Source: Colwellia sp. 75C3
GTDB lineage: Bacteria > Pseudomonadota > Gammaproteobacteria > Enterobacterales > Alteromonadaceae
NCBI RefSeq assembly: GCF_002836255.1
Contig: NZ_PJAU01000056.1
Location: 1-64,000, forward strand
Length of the DNA: 64,000 bases
Direction of reading: 5' to 3'
How positions within the stretch are numbered: the stretch's first letter is position 1; each line of letters opens with the position of its first letter. The position numbers and the translations under genes were made by a program. Below the pieces are notes generated by a model, which saw only the letters and a program-made list of their open reading frames with translations, was not told the DNA's origin and ran no database searches. This document shows, one piece after another, positions 21,764 through 32,535 of this stretch.

Positions 21764-22885
21764 TTAAGCTTCAATGTTCGGTGTAATACATTGAACATCA
21801 GCATTTTGTCCACGATGACGTAAGAAATGATCCATTAATGTTAACGCTAACATCGCTTCAGCAATAGGTACAGCACGAATTCCAACACAAGGATCATGAC
21901 GACCTTTAGTGATAATGTCAGTCGCTTCACCGGTTAAATCAACCGTTTTACCACTTACGCCGATACTTGATGTCGGTTTAAGGGCTAAATGCGCAATGAT
22001 TTGCTGTCCTGAAGAAATACCACCTAAAACACCACCAGAATGGTTAGTTGAAAAACCTTCCGGGGTAAGTTCATCTCTATGCTCTGAGCCTTTTTGATTT
22101 ACCACTGCAAATCCATCACCAACTTCAACACCTTTAACTGCATTGATACTCATCAAACCATGGGCAATGTCAGCATCTAACCGGTCAAAGATAGGCTCGC
22201 CTAAACCAACAGGTACATTAGTTGCTACAACCGTTACTTTAGCGCCAATAGAGTCTTTTTCTTTGATGATGCCACGCAGGTATTCACCAAGCTGGTCAAT
22301 TTTAGTTTCATCGGGGAAGAAGAATGGGTTGTCTTCTACACTAGCCCAGTCAACAGTATTAACATCAAACGGTGCACCATTTGGACCACTGGCAACAATA
22401 TCACCTATTTGGGTAACACAGGCTTGGATGGTCATACCAAATTTGTCGGCTAAGTATTTCTTTGCTACCGCACCAGCAGCAACACGCATAGCAGTTTCAC
22501 GGGCAGAAGAACGACCACCACCTCGATAATCACGTAATCCATATTTTTGCCAATATGTATAATCTGCATGACCTGGACGGAAGCTTTGCGCAATATCTCC
22601 ATAGTCTTTTGAACGTTGGTCGGTGTTTTCAATCATTAAACCAATTGGCGTGCCGGTAGTTTTACCTTCGAATACGCCCGAAAGAATTTTTACTTCGTCG
22701 GCTTCTCGACGTGCTGTGGTATATCGAGATGTGCCTGGACGACGTCTGTCGAGATCAATTTGTAGATCAGCTTCAGATAATTCAAGCCCTGGTGGGCAAC
22801 CATCGATAATAGCGCCTAATCCTAAACCATGACTTTCACCAAATGAGGTGACTGTAAATAACTTTCCGAAGGTATTACCTGACAT
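21764..22885 (-). CDS. aroC: Chorismate synthase
   Basis: 373 residues, full length. It converts 5-enolpyruvylshikimate-3-phosphate to chorismate using reduced flavin, the last common step to aromatic amino acids. Diagnostic motifs: [19 protein letters not shown] at the N terminus, [19 protein letters not shown], the flavin-binding [16 protein letters not shown] and [22 protein letters not shown] at 22885. It follows prmB by 123 bp on the same strand, as in many gammaproteobacteria. Confidence 0.98.
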   Translation of the reverse strand: MSGNTFGKLFTVTSFGESHGLGLGAIIDGCPPGLELSEADLQIDLDRRRPGTSRYTTARREADEVKILSGVFEGKTTGTPIGLMIENTDQRSKDYGDIAQSFRPGHADYTYWQKYGLRDYRGGGRSSARETAMRVAAGAVAKKYLADKFGMTIQACVTQIGDIVASGPNGAPFDVNTVDWASVEDNPFFFPDETKIDQLGEYLRGIIKEKDSIGAKVTVVATNVPVGLGEPIFDRLDADIAHGLMSINAVKGVEVGDGFAVVNQKGSEHRDELTPEGFSTNHSGGVLGGISSGQQIIAHLALKPTSSIGVSGKTVDLTGEATDIITKGRHDPCVGIRAVPIAEAMLALTLMDHFLRHRGQNADVQCITPNIEA

Positions 22886-23008
22886 TGAACATTACCGCCT
22901 ATTAATTTATTTTTAAAGCTATGAGTACTAGCAATTTTTTGTACTATCTAGTTTCACTGTTTGTTTTTTGAACTGTCGCTGTAGATAGCTGCTAATTTTA
23001 CATTTATG

Positions 23009-23947
23009 TTATTTAAGTGCTGCTAAAAATGCTTCAGTGTGTTGTTCTAACTGCGCTTTATTTAGCATAAATACACCATGACCACCGCGTTCAAAGCTTA
23101 ACCAGGTAAAATCAACCTCTGGGTAGAGCGCTTCAACATGATACTGTGAATTACCTACTTCGCAGATGAGTATGCCATCATCATTGAGGTGCAGAGCACT
23201 CTCAGCCAAGATAACACGAACAATATCTAAACCATCTTCACCACAACCTAATCCCATTTTCGGTTCATGGGTAAACTCCGCCGGTAAGCTATCAATGTCT
23301 TCTTGATCAACATAAGGCGGATTAGTGACAATTAAATCATATTTTTGTGCAATAACCCCAGAGAAAACATCAGATTGAATTGGAATAACTTGTTCACTTA
23401 AACCATGGTTTTCAATATTAATTTGTGCAACATCCAACGCATCGATAGATAAATCGACAGCATCAACCTCTGCATTTGGAAAGTAACTCGCGCAGGCAAT
23501 AGCAATACAACCACTGCCGGTACACAAATCTAAAATGTTCTTCGGTGGATTTTTCTCACTGAAATAAGGAGAAAAGTGTTTTTCAATCAATTCACCAATA
23601 GGTGAACGAGGCACTAAAACACGATCGTCTACATAAAATGGTAATTGCGCAAAATAAGCAAGGTTAGTGATGTAGGCAACTGGTTGTTGTGTCTCAATAC
23701 GTTGCTCAAAGAGTGCTAGAATATTTTGCTTTTCAACTTCAACCAAACGACAAGTCATTACGTCTTGACTCATCTCCTCGGGCAAGGATAAAGCAAACAT
23801 CACTAAGGTAAGTGCTTCATTTAAAGCATTGTCATTTCCATGACCATAAAAAAGCTCAGCTTGGTTAAATAAACTAGCACCATAACGACAATAATCAGCA
23901 ATGGTGTGTAACTGCTCGGTAATCTCTGCGAAATTGGTATTACTCAA
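23009..23947 (-). CDS. prmB: Ribosomal protein L3 glutamine methyltransferase PrmB
   Basis: 312 residues. A HemK-like N5-glutamine methyltransferase: AdoMet-binding ILDLCTGSGCIAIACASYFP near residues 140-160, the NPPY motif in IVTNPPYVDQEDIDSLP near 207-222, and the YITNLAYFAQLPFYVDDRVLVPRSPIGELI segment before the Rossmann fold. It methylates the GGQ-like glutamine of ribosomal protein L3 in E. coli. ATG at 23947. Divergent from smrB, as in E. coli. Confidence 0.96.
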   Translation of the reverse strand: MSNTNFAEITEQLHTIADYCRYGASLFNQAELFYGHGNDNALNEALTLVMFALSLPEEMSQDVMTCRLVEVEKQNILALFEQRIETQQPVAYITNLAYFAQLPFYVDDRVLVPRSPIGELIEKHFSPYFSEKNPPKNILDLCTGSGCIAIACASYFPNAEVDAVDLSIDALDVAQINIENHGLSEQVIPIQSDVFSGVIAQKYDLIVTNPPYVDQEDIDSLPAEFTHEPKMGLGCGEDGLDIVRVILAESALHLNDDGILICEVGNSQYHVEALYPEVDFTWLSFERGGHGVFMLNKAQLEQHTEAFLAALK

Positions 23948-24099
23948 TGTATCTTCCTCAAAAGTGTTCTTATATTTTGCTGCATAAACTTGAAGTTTAA
24001 TTGTACAGCTTAACTGTGAAGCTCTTTTTGTATGTTACCTAAGGGGCTTAACAGCATTAATTGTTATGTATTGGCACTAAAATGTTTTACACTGCGCTG

Positions 24100-24789
24100 A
24101 TGAAAAACAGAGCCCTAAAATCCAAACTTTCTTCAATTAAAGCCAAAGTTCGCGCGAATATTGAAGCGACCGCGCAAAGCAAGATTCAACAAAATAAAAT
24201 GGCTGAGTCATTACGTAAAACTAATGCGTCAATTAACCCCGTATTAAACACAGTATTGCCTGATGAAAAGCAAATTTTTGCTGATGCTATCGGTCAAGTT
24301 AAGCCGTTGGTTATCGACACAGTTCGCTTAATTAAAAGAGGGCATAAGTCTAACACTTCCCTAAAAAATGACCAAGAGTATAACAAGGCAAATAAGGCCA
24401 TTGCTCAATTTCATTTTTCTGATGAATTTGAACCTAATTTAAATAAGCAAGGCCCAATGAAATATGTTCGTGAGGGTGTTGACAGTTTTGAAGTTAAAAA
24501 CTTACGCCGCGGCCATTATCGACCCGATCTTATTCTTGATTTACATGGTTTAGATCAGCACCAAGCGAAAAAGGAACTCGCTGCCCTACTCTTTGCCTGC
24601 CAAAAGGAACACGCCCAATGTATATGTGTTGTTCATGGTATAGGCTCACATATATTAAAGAATAAGGTGCCGCATTGGTTAGTACAGCATCCTGATGTTA
24701 TGGCATTTCATCAAGCACCGTTAGAATGGGGTGGTGATGGCGCTATTTTGGCGTTAATCGAACTAAAAGATAAATATAATCGAGATTAA
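24100..24789 (+). CDS. smrB: Smr-domain ribosome rescue nuclease SmrB
   Basis: About 229 residues from ATG 24100 (MKNRALKS), chosen over upstream TTG 24061 and ATG 24082 by comparison with relatives; no strong ribosome binding site supports any of them. The C-terminal Smr domain carries [21 protein letters not shown] and the H-G-I-G-S loop ([18 protein letters not shown]), the signature of Smr nucleases. In E. coli SmrB cleaves mRNA at collided ribosomes. The N-terminal 45 residues (basic, helical) are longer than in E. coli. Confidence 0.93.
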   Translation: MKNRALKSKLSSIKAKVRANIEATAQSKIQQNKMAESLRKTNASINPVLNTVLPDEKQIFADAIGQVKPLVIDTVRLIKRGHKSNTSLKNDQEYNKANKAIAQFHFSDEFEPNLNKQGPMKYVREGVDSFEVKNLRRGHYRPDLILDLHGLDQHQAKKELAALLFACQKEHAQCICVVHGIGSHILKNKVPHWLVQHPDVMAFHQAPLEWGGDGAILALIELKDKYNRD

Positions 24790-24808
24790 TAGATAGCTTG
24801 AACTGCAA

Positions 24809-25369
24809 TTAACACAGTTCTATCGGTGAGACCAGACGTTGCAAGGTTCCTTGCATTCGCTCAATATCATAATCAATGTGCGCAATGCCTGCTGTAGCAA
24901 AAATGGGGGCATTGTCCGATTGCGTTAATTGCGCTACTAAGTAGCTAACTAACGGCATGTGAGAAATGATTAGCAAGCTTGCTTCTTGATTAGTTGACTG
25001 TTGCTTAGTTGCCACTATATTAGTTATCTCTTGCTGACCTGAAGTGTTCAGTTCTAACACTGCTTGTTGCTCACTGCACCAACCATCAATAAAGTCATGT
25101 ACCTGTTTAGCATCACCTGAGGGTGTAATAAAATCTAGCGTGGTAATGGCACTTTTCATCATTTCCGTTGCAATAGCACAGGTTTGTTGAGCTCGAACAT
25201 AAGGGCTAACAAAAACATGTATTGGATTAATCTGCATTTTTTGCAACCAATTCGCCATCATTTTCGCTTCGGTTTTACCTTGTGCGGTTAACGCTCTTTG
25301 ACTGTCATCACGACTGCCCTGTGCAACAAAGTTTTGAGCTTCGCCATGCCGCATTATATAAACTTGCAT
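24809..25369 (-). CDS. sixA: Phosphohistidine phosphatase SixA
   Basis: 186 residues. Histidine-phosphatase fold: MRHGEAQ at residues 6-12 with the catalytic RHG, PYVRAQQTCAIATEM in the second region, and IISHMPLVSYLVAQLT holding the second active-site histidine. In E. coli SixA dephosphorylates a histidine in phosphotransferase-system and phosphorelay proteins. ATG at 25369. Convergent with smrB. Confidence 0.93.
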   Translation of the reverse strand: MQVYIMRHGEAQNFVAQGSRDDSQRALTAQGKTEAKMMANWLQKMQINPIHVFVSPYVRAQQTCAIATEMMKSAITTLDFITPSGDAKQVHDFIDGWCSEQQAVLELNTSGQQEITNIVATKQQSTNQEASLLIISHMPLVSYLVAQLTQSDNAPIFATAGIAHIDYDIERMQGTLQRLVSPIELC

Positions 25370-25631
25370 TAATTCTCTCGCCGACTACTTATAGATTATG
25401 TTCGCTGATTATTTCAATTTCAGCTTCTTTATAACTTTATTACAACTTTTATTAGCTAAAGTATTGAGTCTAAGTTATTTTTGCGGCTATAGTAATAGAA
25501 ATGAACTCGTATTAGTAACAACGGTTTAGAATAAATAGGCTTTTTTTATTCCTTTAAGTAATTAGGAATTGTTTTATCTCCCTGTGAAATTCAGAAACTA
25601 TCCATATTCCCGCAATACGCTTTGTTGTTAG

Positions 25632-25896
25632 ATACCAAGTCTATTAAGTTATTTTCCACTCAGCGAGAATTAAAAGGCTAAGAGGCAAGGCATTGATTGA
25701 TGATAATGGTTACTCCCTTATCAAAATAAATAACGCTGCATATAAGCCTTTTAAACTCGCCCTTTGGGAGTTTATTAGCAAACTGATAACAGCACAAAAT
25801 TAATGAAATATAGAATAACTATGTTTAACCAATTTTACTTATTATAAGCTCGCTAATATAGCTCTGAGTTGGAAATAAATTTAATAGAATTGGTAT
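25632..25896. mobile_element. MITE-like element family A, copy 2
   Basis: 265 bp. Left end ATACCAAGTCTATTAAG, right end (reverse complement) ATACCAATTCTATTAAA. The core CACTCAGCGAGAATTAAAAGG ... GAGGCAAGGCATTGATTGA matches copy 1 at 20134. Where the two copies differ in the terminal repeats, both ends of a copy changed together. It fills most of the spacer between sixA and the protease gene. Confidence 0.88.
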
Positions 25897-25899
25897 AAT
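25894..25899 (+). promoter_or_regulatory. Possible -10 box made by the MITE right end
   Basis: TATAAT spans the boundary of the element (TTGGTATA) and the flank (ATG). TTGGAA at 25869-25874 could be a -35, but the 19 bp spacing is long. Confidence 0.35.
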
Positions 25900-25917
25900 G
25901 TGTTCTTAGGAGCCTTA

Positions 25918-28728
25918 ATGTTGAAGCAAAGTCCCAATGATTCAAAAGAATATCAGGCAATTACGCTAAGCAATGGTTTACGCGTACTACTTATTCATAA
26001 CAATGAAACAGCTAAGTCGGCTGCTGCTTTGGCAGTAAATGTCGGTCATTTTAATGATCCAAGAGATAGACAAGGTTTAGCGCACTTTTTAGAGCATATG
26101 CTATTTTTAGGGACAAAGAATTTCCCTGATGGCAGTGAATATCAAAAATTTATTAGCCAGCATGGCGGTAATCATAATGCCTGGACTGGCACAGAACATA
26201 CCTGTTTTTTCTTTGATATTACCGCAACACACTTTTCGTCGGCATTAGAGCGTTTTAGTGAGTTTTTTATTGCCCCTTTACTTGCGGATGATTTTGTCGT
26301 TAAAGAGCGTGAAAATATCGATGCTGAATTCACCTTAAAATTAAAAGATGATATCAGACGTTTATATGATGTTCACAAAGATACCATTAACCCTAAACAC
26401 CCTTTCTCTCAATTTTCAGTGGGTAACTTAGATACCTTAGCTGACCGGTGTGGTAAAAATATAAGCAAAGAAGTACAAGCCTTTTTTCAACAGTTTTATC
26501 GCGCAGAGTATATGACGTTAGCGATTGAAGGACCGCAAGACTTAGATGAACTTAAATGTCTCGCTGAGCAACTGTTCACTCCAATCAAGTCAGCTGAATC
26601 ACCACTACCAGCAGTTACTCAACCTTTATATTTACCCATGCATCAAAAAATTAAAATTGATGTATGCCCGGTTAAAAATGATCATCAGTTGATTATCAGT
26701 TTTGCTATGGAAAGTATTGATAAATATTATCTAGATAAGCCCGAGTCTATCCTTGCTTATTTATTAGGCCATGAAGGTGAAGGTAGTGTTTTATCATTAC
26801 TGAAAAAACATCAATGGGCGTTAGCATTGACCGCAGGCTCAGGTATTAATGGCTCTAATTTTAAAGATTTTAATATCAGCATCGCCTTAACGGAATTAGG
26901 TGAAGAACATATTAATGAGGTAGTCGATATAGTATTTGCTTATATTGCTCTGCTCAAAAATAGTGAAATAGCGGAACACTATTACCAAGAAAAGCAAAAG
27001 ATTAGTAACCTCGCTTTTATTTACCATGAAAAAACTCGACCACTCGACAGTGTTAGTCAATTAGTCATCAACATGCAGTATTACCCTGAAGAAGATTATA
27101 TTTTTGGTGATTATGTGATGTCTGGTATGTCTAGAGACAATATCAGCAAGTTACTCAGTTATTTACAGGTAGATAATATGCGACTCATGCATGTTAGCCA
27201 GCAAAATAGTTTTTCTAAGAATAGCTTTTGGTACCAAGTGCCTTATCATGTAACGCCCATTTCTGAACCACAATTAGTTCACTGGCGCGATATTGAATCC
27301 ACAGATAAGGATCACATACAAGGTTTGTATTTACCTGATCAAAATCCTTATATTGTTGAAGAGCCAACAATATATAACAGTGAAAAGAGTCAAGAATCAA
27401 CGCAGGAAAGAGCAGTACTTCCAACAAAAATAGTGAATCAAAATGGACTGGTGGCTTGGTATAAACAAGATCACACATTTAAGGTTCCCAAAGGTTACTT
27501 ATATATAGGTATTGATTCCCCCTTTGTTGTCGCCAGTGTCGCTAATATCGCCATGACACGCTTATTTGTCGATTTATATACAGATACTGTCATTGAAGAG
27601 AACTACGAAGCAGAATTAGCAGGTATCCATTATCATTTGTACGCCCATCAAGGTGGCGTGACGGTACAACTCTCTGGATATAGTGAAAACCAACATTTGT
27701 TGTTAAGTAAACTGTTAAAGCGATTACATAGTCATCAGGTAACTGAAGAACACTTTGATTTGTTCAAAAAACAGTTGGTTAAACATTGGAATAATAATGA
27801 AAAAAGTAAATCTATTTCGCAATTATTCGCTACCCTTAGCTCGGTAATGCAACCTAATAATCCTCCGAGCAAAGCATTAGCGCAAGCGCTTGGTCAGGTT
27901 AGTTTTAGTCAATATCAGCACTTTACTACGCAACTATTTCAACAAGTGACATTAGAAGTGCTTATACATGGTAATTGGTTGATTGGACATGCCCAACAAT
28001 TATGCGAGACCATTGAAAAAGCTTTCCAAGGTAATGTTGACGAAAAGTATGCCATGTTGTGCCCTGTAACCGATATGACGAGCAAAGGAACACTATTATT
28101 GCCTATTAGCTTACCTGAACACGATCATGCTTGTGTTATCTATACGACGTTTGAACACAAAGATGATAACTCAGTAGCGCTTGCGATGATCACTAGCCAC
28201 ATCTTATCACCTTTATTCTTTCAACAAATGCGCACAGAAAAACAATATGGTTATTTAGTCGGGGTCGGTTATGTACCTATTAACAGCTACCCAGGTATCG
28301 CTTTTTATATTCAGTCGCCCCATTGTGATGCTTTTACCTTAGCGCAAGCTATGGATGAATTTATTAGCGATAGTGTTAGTGTGCTCGATGATATTAGCGA
28401 TGATCAATGGCAACATTTAATGCAGGGTTTAGCGAGTCAATTACAAGAAAAAGACCACAACTTACGCATTAAAAGTCAGCGTTTTTGGGCGGCTATTTGT
28501 AATAAAGATGAAGAGTTTACCCACAAAGAAAATTTACTGGAGGCGGTTTTAAATTTAACGCTAGCGCAAGTAAAAACCTTTGTTAAAAACAGTTTAGTTA
28601 ATGCTTGTCAGCCTGATCGATTTATTCTGTATTCGCAAAGTGATTTGCTAGAACAAGCACAAAAACCCAGCGGTGAAATAATTACAGATATGAAAGCTTT
28701 TGTTAAAGGCAGTCCGATAAAGTACTAA
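25918..28728 (+). CDS. M16-family insulinase-like metalloprotease
   Basis: 936 residues. The zinc-binding inverted motif H-x-x-E-H appears as HFLEHMLFLGT near residues 55-65, followed by the downstream glutamate in the ENIDAEF region (about residue 135). The length equals that of the two-lobed insulysin/pitrilysin family. Unlike E. coli pitrilysin no signal peptide is present (MLKQSPNDSKEYQ), so it may be cytoplasmic. ATG 25918 is chosen: TAGGAG lies at 25907-25912; the GTG at 25900 is not needed. Flanked upstream by MITE copy 2. Confidence 0.94.
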   Translation: MLKQSPNDSKEYQAITLSNGLRVLLIHNNETAKSAAALAVNVGHFNDPRDRQGLAHFLEHMLFLGTKNFPDGSEYQKFISQHGGNHNAWTGTEHTCFFFDITATHFSSALERFSEFFIAPLLADDFVVKERENIDAEFTLKLKDDIRRLYDVHKDTINPKHPFSQFSVGNLDTLADRCGKNISKEVQAFFQQFYRAEYMTLAIEGPQDLDELKCLAEQLFTPIKSAESPLPAVTQPLYLPMHQKIKIDVCPVKNDHQLIISFAMESIDKYYLDKPESILAYLLGHEGEGSVLSLLKKHQWALALTAGSGINGSNFKDFNISIALTELGEEHINEVVDIVFAYIALLKNSEIAEHYYQEKQKISNLAFIYHEKTRPLDSVSQLVINMQYYPEEDYIFGDYVMSGMSRDNISKLLSYLQVDNMRLMHVSQQNSFSKNSFWYQVPYHVTPISEPQLVHWRDIESTDKDHIQGLYLPDQNPYIVEEPTIYNSEKSQESTQERAVLPTKIVNQNGLVAWYKQDHTFKVPKGYLYIGIDSPFVVASVANIAMTRLFVDLYTDTVIEENYEAELAGIHYHLYAHQGGVTVQLSGYSENQHLLLSKLLKRLHSHQVTEEHFDLFKKQLVKHWNNNEKSKSISQLFATLSSVMQPNNPPSKALAQALGQVSFSQYQHFTTQLFQQVTLEVLIHGNWLIGHAQQLCETIEKAFQGNVDEKYAMLCPVTDMTSKGTLLLPISLPEHDHACVIYTTFEHKDDNSVALAMITSHILSPLFFQQMRTEKQYGYLVGVGYVPINSYPGIAFYIQSPHCDAFTLAQAMDEFISDSVSVLDDISDDQWQHLMQGLASQLQEKDHNLRIKSQRFWAAICNKDEEFTHKENLLEAVLNLTLAQVKTFVKNSLVNACQPDRFILYSQSDLLEQAQKPSGEIITDMKAFVKGSPIKY

Positions 28729-28740
28729 CGATTAAAGATC

Positions 28741-28800
28741 AAAAAAGGCTGTTGATATTAATTAAACGATTACGTTTAAAAAGTCTCAACAGCCTTTTTT
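28741..28800. terminator. Bidirectional intrinsic terminator
   Basis: AAAAAAGGCTGTTGA at 28741-28755 pairs with TCAACAGCCTTTTTT at 28786-28800. It lies between the protease and the convergent fadJ gene. Confidence 0.9.
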
Positions 28801-28840
28801 ATTCTTTTTTGATTAAACTATACGCCCTTATTACTTGAAA

Positions 28841-31180
28841 CTAAGCGTAATAGCTTTGATCATTTTCTGCCATAGTCACTAAAGCTTCACATGGAGTATA
28901 ACGTTCACCATGTTGTGCTGCCCATTGACTTAATTGCGCAACAACTGACTTAGCGCCAATTTTATCAATATAGCGTAACGGTCCACCTAAGAAGGGTGGA
29001 AAACCAATACCGAAGATAGCACCAATATCGCCATCTCTAGCATTGCGCACTATGCCTTCATCAACACAGCGTGCCGCTTCATTTAGCATCATGTATGTAC
29101 AACGTTTACTAATTTCTGCTGCTGATAAACTTCCCATAGGCTTAATACTTAATAAGTCATAGATAGTCTCATCTACTTGCTTTTGTCCCGACTTAATACC
29201 TTTAAGAGTATTTTGTAAGGTTTTAGCTAAGCTGTTCTTTTGATATTGATAAAAGCCTTTACGTGCTTTTTTACCTAAACGACCATCAGCAAGTAACTTA
29301 TCAAACGCCGGTGGAGGAGAAAAACGATCACCTAAATCAGCTTGTAAGATTGGACCAATTTTAGCGCCAACATCAATACCTACTTCATCAAGTAATTGCA
29401 TCGGTCCTACAGGGAAACCAAATTTAACCAGCGCTTTATCAATCTTATCAATTGGCTCACCATCAAGCAGCAAAATAGCCGCTTCATTCATATAAGGCGC
29501 TAAGATACGATTGACATAAAAACCCGCTTTGTCTTTAACAACGATAGGTGTTTTACCCTGTTTCTTAGCAAAAGCTACCGTATTTGAAATCGTTTGATCT
29601 GATGTTGTCTCATGGGGAATTATTTCCACTAACGGCATTTTATCAACCGGAGAAAAGTAATGTAATCCGATAACATTTTCAGGTCGTTTCGCCTTAGCAG
29701 CAATATTCCCTATGGGTAAGCTAGAAGTATTACTGGCAAAAATAGTTTTATCATTACCGTGGGCTTCAACTTCAGCCACCATTTTTTGTTTCAAAGTTAA
29801 ATCTTCAAAAACGGCTTCAACAACAATATCAAGGGCTTTAAAACCAGTGTATTCAACACTACCTGTGATCATTGCTAACTGTTTTTGCATTTCACTGTTA
29901 AGTAAAAATCGACGTTTAACTTTTTTATTCAGTATTTGATAGCTGTATTTTAATGCTTGGCTAATACCATTGTGGCTAATATCCTTAACTCTTACCGGAA
30001 TATTAGCTTTAGTAGCTGTGACAAAAGCAATGCCGCCGCCCATTAAACCGCCACCTAAAACACCTGCTTTTGCTATTTTTTCTGGCATCACATCAGCAAC
30101 GCCCTGCTCTTTCTTCATTGCCGTTGTTGCAAAAAATAGCTGACGTAATTGTGCAGACTCATCACTCATCACCAAATCAGCAAAATGCTCGGCTTCTAAC
30201 TTATAGCCATTCTCAGGGGAAAATTCGATACCTGTGCGAATACAATCAATGATTTTAGCGGGTGCTGGATAATTGCCTTGGGTTTTTGCTAGTACCGTTT
30301 TCTGTGCTTGTTGATAAACAATGTTTCGACCAACCGCATTATTTTCTAACAACTTATCCATTAAGCCTTGCTTACGCCCAGTAGATTTTTTACCGCGCTG
30401 GTGCAAAGATATAGCCAATTGCTCTGCCACGTTAAGCAAAACACTGCTTGGCACAACATCGTCAACTAGACCTGATTTTAGTGCTTGTTTAGCGCGTAAT
30501 TGTTTACCGGTAAGCATCATGTCTAACGCTTTTTGTAAGCCAACTAACTTAGGTAAACGTTGCGTACCACCACTACCTGGTAATAAGCCCAGTTGTACTT
30601 CAGGTAAACCCAGCGCTGTTTTAGGATTATCGCTACAAACTCGGGCATGACATGCCATAGCTAGCTCTAAACCACCACCTAAACAGGTACCATCAATAGC
30701 CGCAACAATCGGAATAGGCAGTTGCTCTAGCAGAGAAAAGATTCGTTGTCCTTGACGAGATAAGGCAACAACTTCTTCACGGCTTTGACACGCATCAAGC
30801 ATATTGATGTCAGCGCCAGCAACAAAAGAGTTTTTCTTACCGCTACATAACACAATGCCAGTAATCGATTTATCAGCTTTAATTTCAGCTAATACCGCAT
30901 TAATTTGCTCAGAAAACTCCGCTTTAAGCGTATTAACATTTTCGCCAACAACATCAATCACCAAATGAGCGATACCATTATCATGGCGAACTAAAGTAAA
31001 GGCACTGTCGGTTGATTCAACAGAAGTAGCTTCCGTAACCCCATTACTTTCAACATTCACAGCTACCTGCTCAGCAATGTTTATTGCTTCGCTAGTTACT
31101 TCAGTGTTTGCCTCTGTGCTTACTTCGGTATTATCGATGGTATTGTCTTCACTATTATTTGAATTTGTTTTTTCAGTCAT
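28841..31180 (-). CDS. fadJ: Fatty-acid oxidation complex alpha subunit FadJ
   Basis: 779 residues. Bifunctional enoyl-CoA hydratase/3-hydroxyacyl-CoA dehydrogenase. The crotonase part has GLELAMACHARV near residue 165; the dehydrogenase Rossmann motif is GVLGGGLMGGGIAFV near 370, followed by ASNTSSLPI and HYFSPVDKMPLVEII. It is longer than E. coli FadJ (about 714 residues): the first 55 residues form an acidic threonine/asparagine-rich tail with EVSTEANTEVTSEA before the hydratase domain. ATG 31180 overlaps the fadI stop by one base (TAATG), so the two are translationally coupled. Confidence 0.96.
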   Translation of the reverse strand: MTEKTNSNNSEDNTIDNTEVSTEANTEVTSEAINIAEQVAVNVESNGVTEATSVESTDSAFTLVRHDNGIAHLVIDVVGENVNTLKAEFSEQINAVLAEIKADKSITGIVLCSGKKNSFVAGADINMLDACQSREEVVALSRQGQRIFSLLEQLPIPIVAAIDGTCLGGGLELAMACHARVCSDNPKTALGLPEVQLGLLPGSGGTQRLPKLVGLQKALDMMLTGKQLRAKQALKSGLVDDVVPSSVLLNVAEQLAISLHQRGKKSTGRKQGLMDKLLENNAVGRNIVYQQAQKTVLAKTQGNYPAPAKIIDCIRTGIEFSPENGYKLEAEHFADLVMSDESAQLRQLFFATTAMKKEQGVADVMPEKIAKAGVLGGGLMGGGIAFVTATKANIPVRVKDISHNGISQALKYSYQILNKKVKRRFLLNSEMQKQLAMITGSVEYTGFKALDIVVEAVFEDLTLKQKMVAEVEAHGNDKTIFASNTSSLPIGNIAAKAKRPENVIGLHYFSPVDKMPLVEIIPHETTSDQTISNTVAFAKKQGKTPIVVKDKAGFYVNRILAPYMNEAAILLLDGEPIDKIDKALVKFGFPVGPMQLLDEVGIDVGAKIGPILQADLGDRFSPPPAFDKLLADGRLGKKARKGFYQYQKNSLAKTLQNTLKGIKSGQKQVDETIYDLLSIKPMGSLSAAEISKRCTYMMLNEAARCVDEGIVRNARDGDIGAIFGIGFPPFLGGPLRYIDKIGAKSVVAQLSQWAAQHGERYTPCEALVTMAENDQSYYA

Positions 31181-32487
31181 TAATCTGTCTCCACAATCAT
31201 TGCTGCGCCTAAACCACCTGCAGCACAAGCCGTAGTTAAACCAACACCACCGCCACGACGATTTAATTCATTAAGGGTTTGGGTAATAAGTCTAGCGCCC
31301 GTTGCCGCAAAAGGATGCCCATAAGCTAACGAGCCGCCCATAACATTAAACTTATCCATATCAATATCACCAATAGCTTGATCACGACCAAGATGTTCTT
31401 GCGCAAATTTTCTACTTGCAAACATTTTCATATTCGCTAATGCTTGCGCAGCGAATGCTTCATGCATTTCAATTAAATCTAAGTCTGCTAAGTTCATACC
31501 CGCACGTTGCAAGGCAATTGGCGTAGCATAACTTGGGCCCATCAGCATATCTTGCCAAACATCAATGGCGGCAAAACCAAAACTACGAATGTAACCTAAT
31601 GGTTTATAACCTAACTCTTTCGCTCGGCCTTCACGCATTAATAAAATAGCCGCGCCACCATCGGTTAATGGCGTACTTGTTGCTGCGGTCACTGTGCCAT
31701 GTTTGCGATCAAATACGGGTTTTAATTTAGCATAACTTTCTAAAACTGAGTTTTCTCGAATACAGTTATCTTTATCAATAAAGTTTTTATAAGGTTCTGC
31801 ATGTACCGCCATTACTTCAGCGGCTAATTTACCTTCTTGCCAGTTCTGTGTCGCTAACGTGTGTGATCTATGCGCTAAAGCATCTTGATCTTGACGAGAT
31901 ATATTATACGTTTTCGCCATTTGCTCTGCGGTTTGTCCCATAGAGATACCAGTAGAGTATTCTGCTACTGCTGGCGAAACGGGTAATAAATCTTTTAAAC
32001 CAAGACGGCTAAGTAATGAAAGCTTTTGACCAAAGGTTCTTGCTTTGGTTAAATCAACTAACGTGCGAGCAAGATTTTTAGAAACGCCTATAGGTGCTAC
32101 TGATGAAGAATCAGCGCCACCAGCAATACCTACATCAACGTGGCCAGCCATAATAGACTCAGCAACATTAACCGTTGATTGAAAACTCGTCGCACAGGCG
32201 CGAGAAACACTGTAAGCATCAGTATTAACATTCATGCCGGTACCCAAAACGATTTCACGCGCAATGTTTGGCGCTTCCGGCATTTGCACTACTTGACCAA
32301 AAACTAGCTGATCGATTATGCCTGGGTCAATGTCGTGTTTTTGCAATAATTCGTTAACAACGATTTTGCCCAAATCAACTGCTGGTACACCATGAAAAGC
32401 CGTTGCTTGTTTAGCAAACGGAGTACGCAAGCCTGCAACGATTGCTATGCGCTCACCCGTAGAAGTTGTTAGTCTTTTTATTGTCAT
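31180..32487 (-). CDS. fadI: 3-ketoacyl-CoA thiolase FadI
   Basis: 435 residues. Beta-oxidation thiolase: the nucleophilic cysteine in [15 protein letters not shown] (about residue 97), the [14 protein letters not shown] segment with the catalytic histidine, and the second active cysteine in [15 protein letters not shown] near the C terminus. Partner of FadJ in the trifunctional-type complex. ATG at 32487. The fadI-fadJ order is the same as in E. coli (with sixA nearby). Confidence 0.97.
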   Translation of the reverse strand: MTIKRLTTSTGERIAIVAGLRTPFAKQATAFHGVPAVDLGKIVVNELLQKHDIDPGIIDQLVFGQVVQMPEAPNIAREIVLGTGMNVNTDAYSVSRACATSFQSTVNVAESIMAGHVDVGIAGGADSSSVAPIGVSKNLARTLVDLTKARTFGQKLSLLSRLGLKDLLPVSPAVAEYSTGISMGQTAEQMAKTYNISRQDQDALAHRSHTLATQNWQEGKLAAEVMAVHAEPYKNFIDKDNCIRENSVLESYAKLKPVFDRKHGTVTAATSTPLTDGGAAILLMREGRAKELGYKPLGYIRSFGFAAIDVWQDMLMGPSYATPIALQRAGMNLADLDLIEMHEAFAAQALANMKMFASRKFAQEHLGRDQAIGDIDMDKFNVMGGSLAYGHPFAATGARLITQTLNELNRRGGGVGLTTACAAGGLGAAMIVETD

Positions 32488-32535
32488 TTATTACTCCACT
32501 CACTCAGTATCTATAATTCAAATATATTCAAAACC

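Noticed and set aside
22143-22529. 128-codon rightward frame opposite aroC
   Set aside because: Antisense shadow of a certain gene, with serine/proline-rich composition and no motif.
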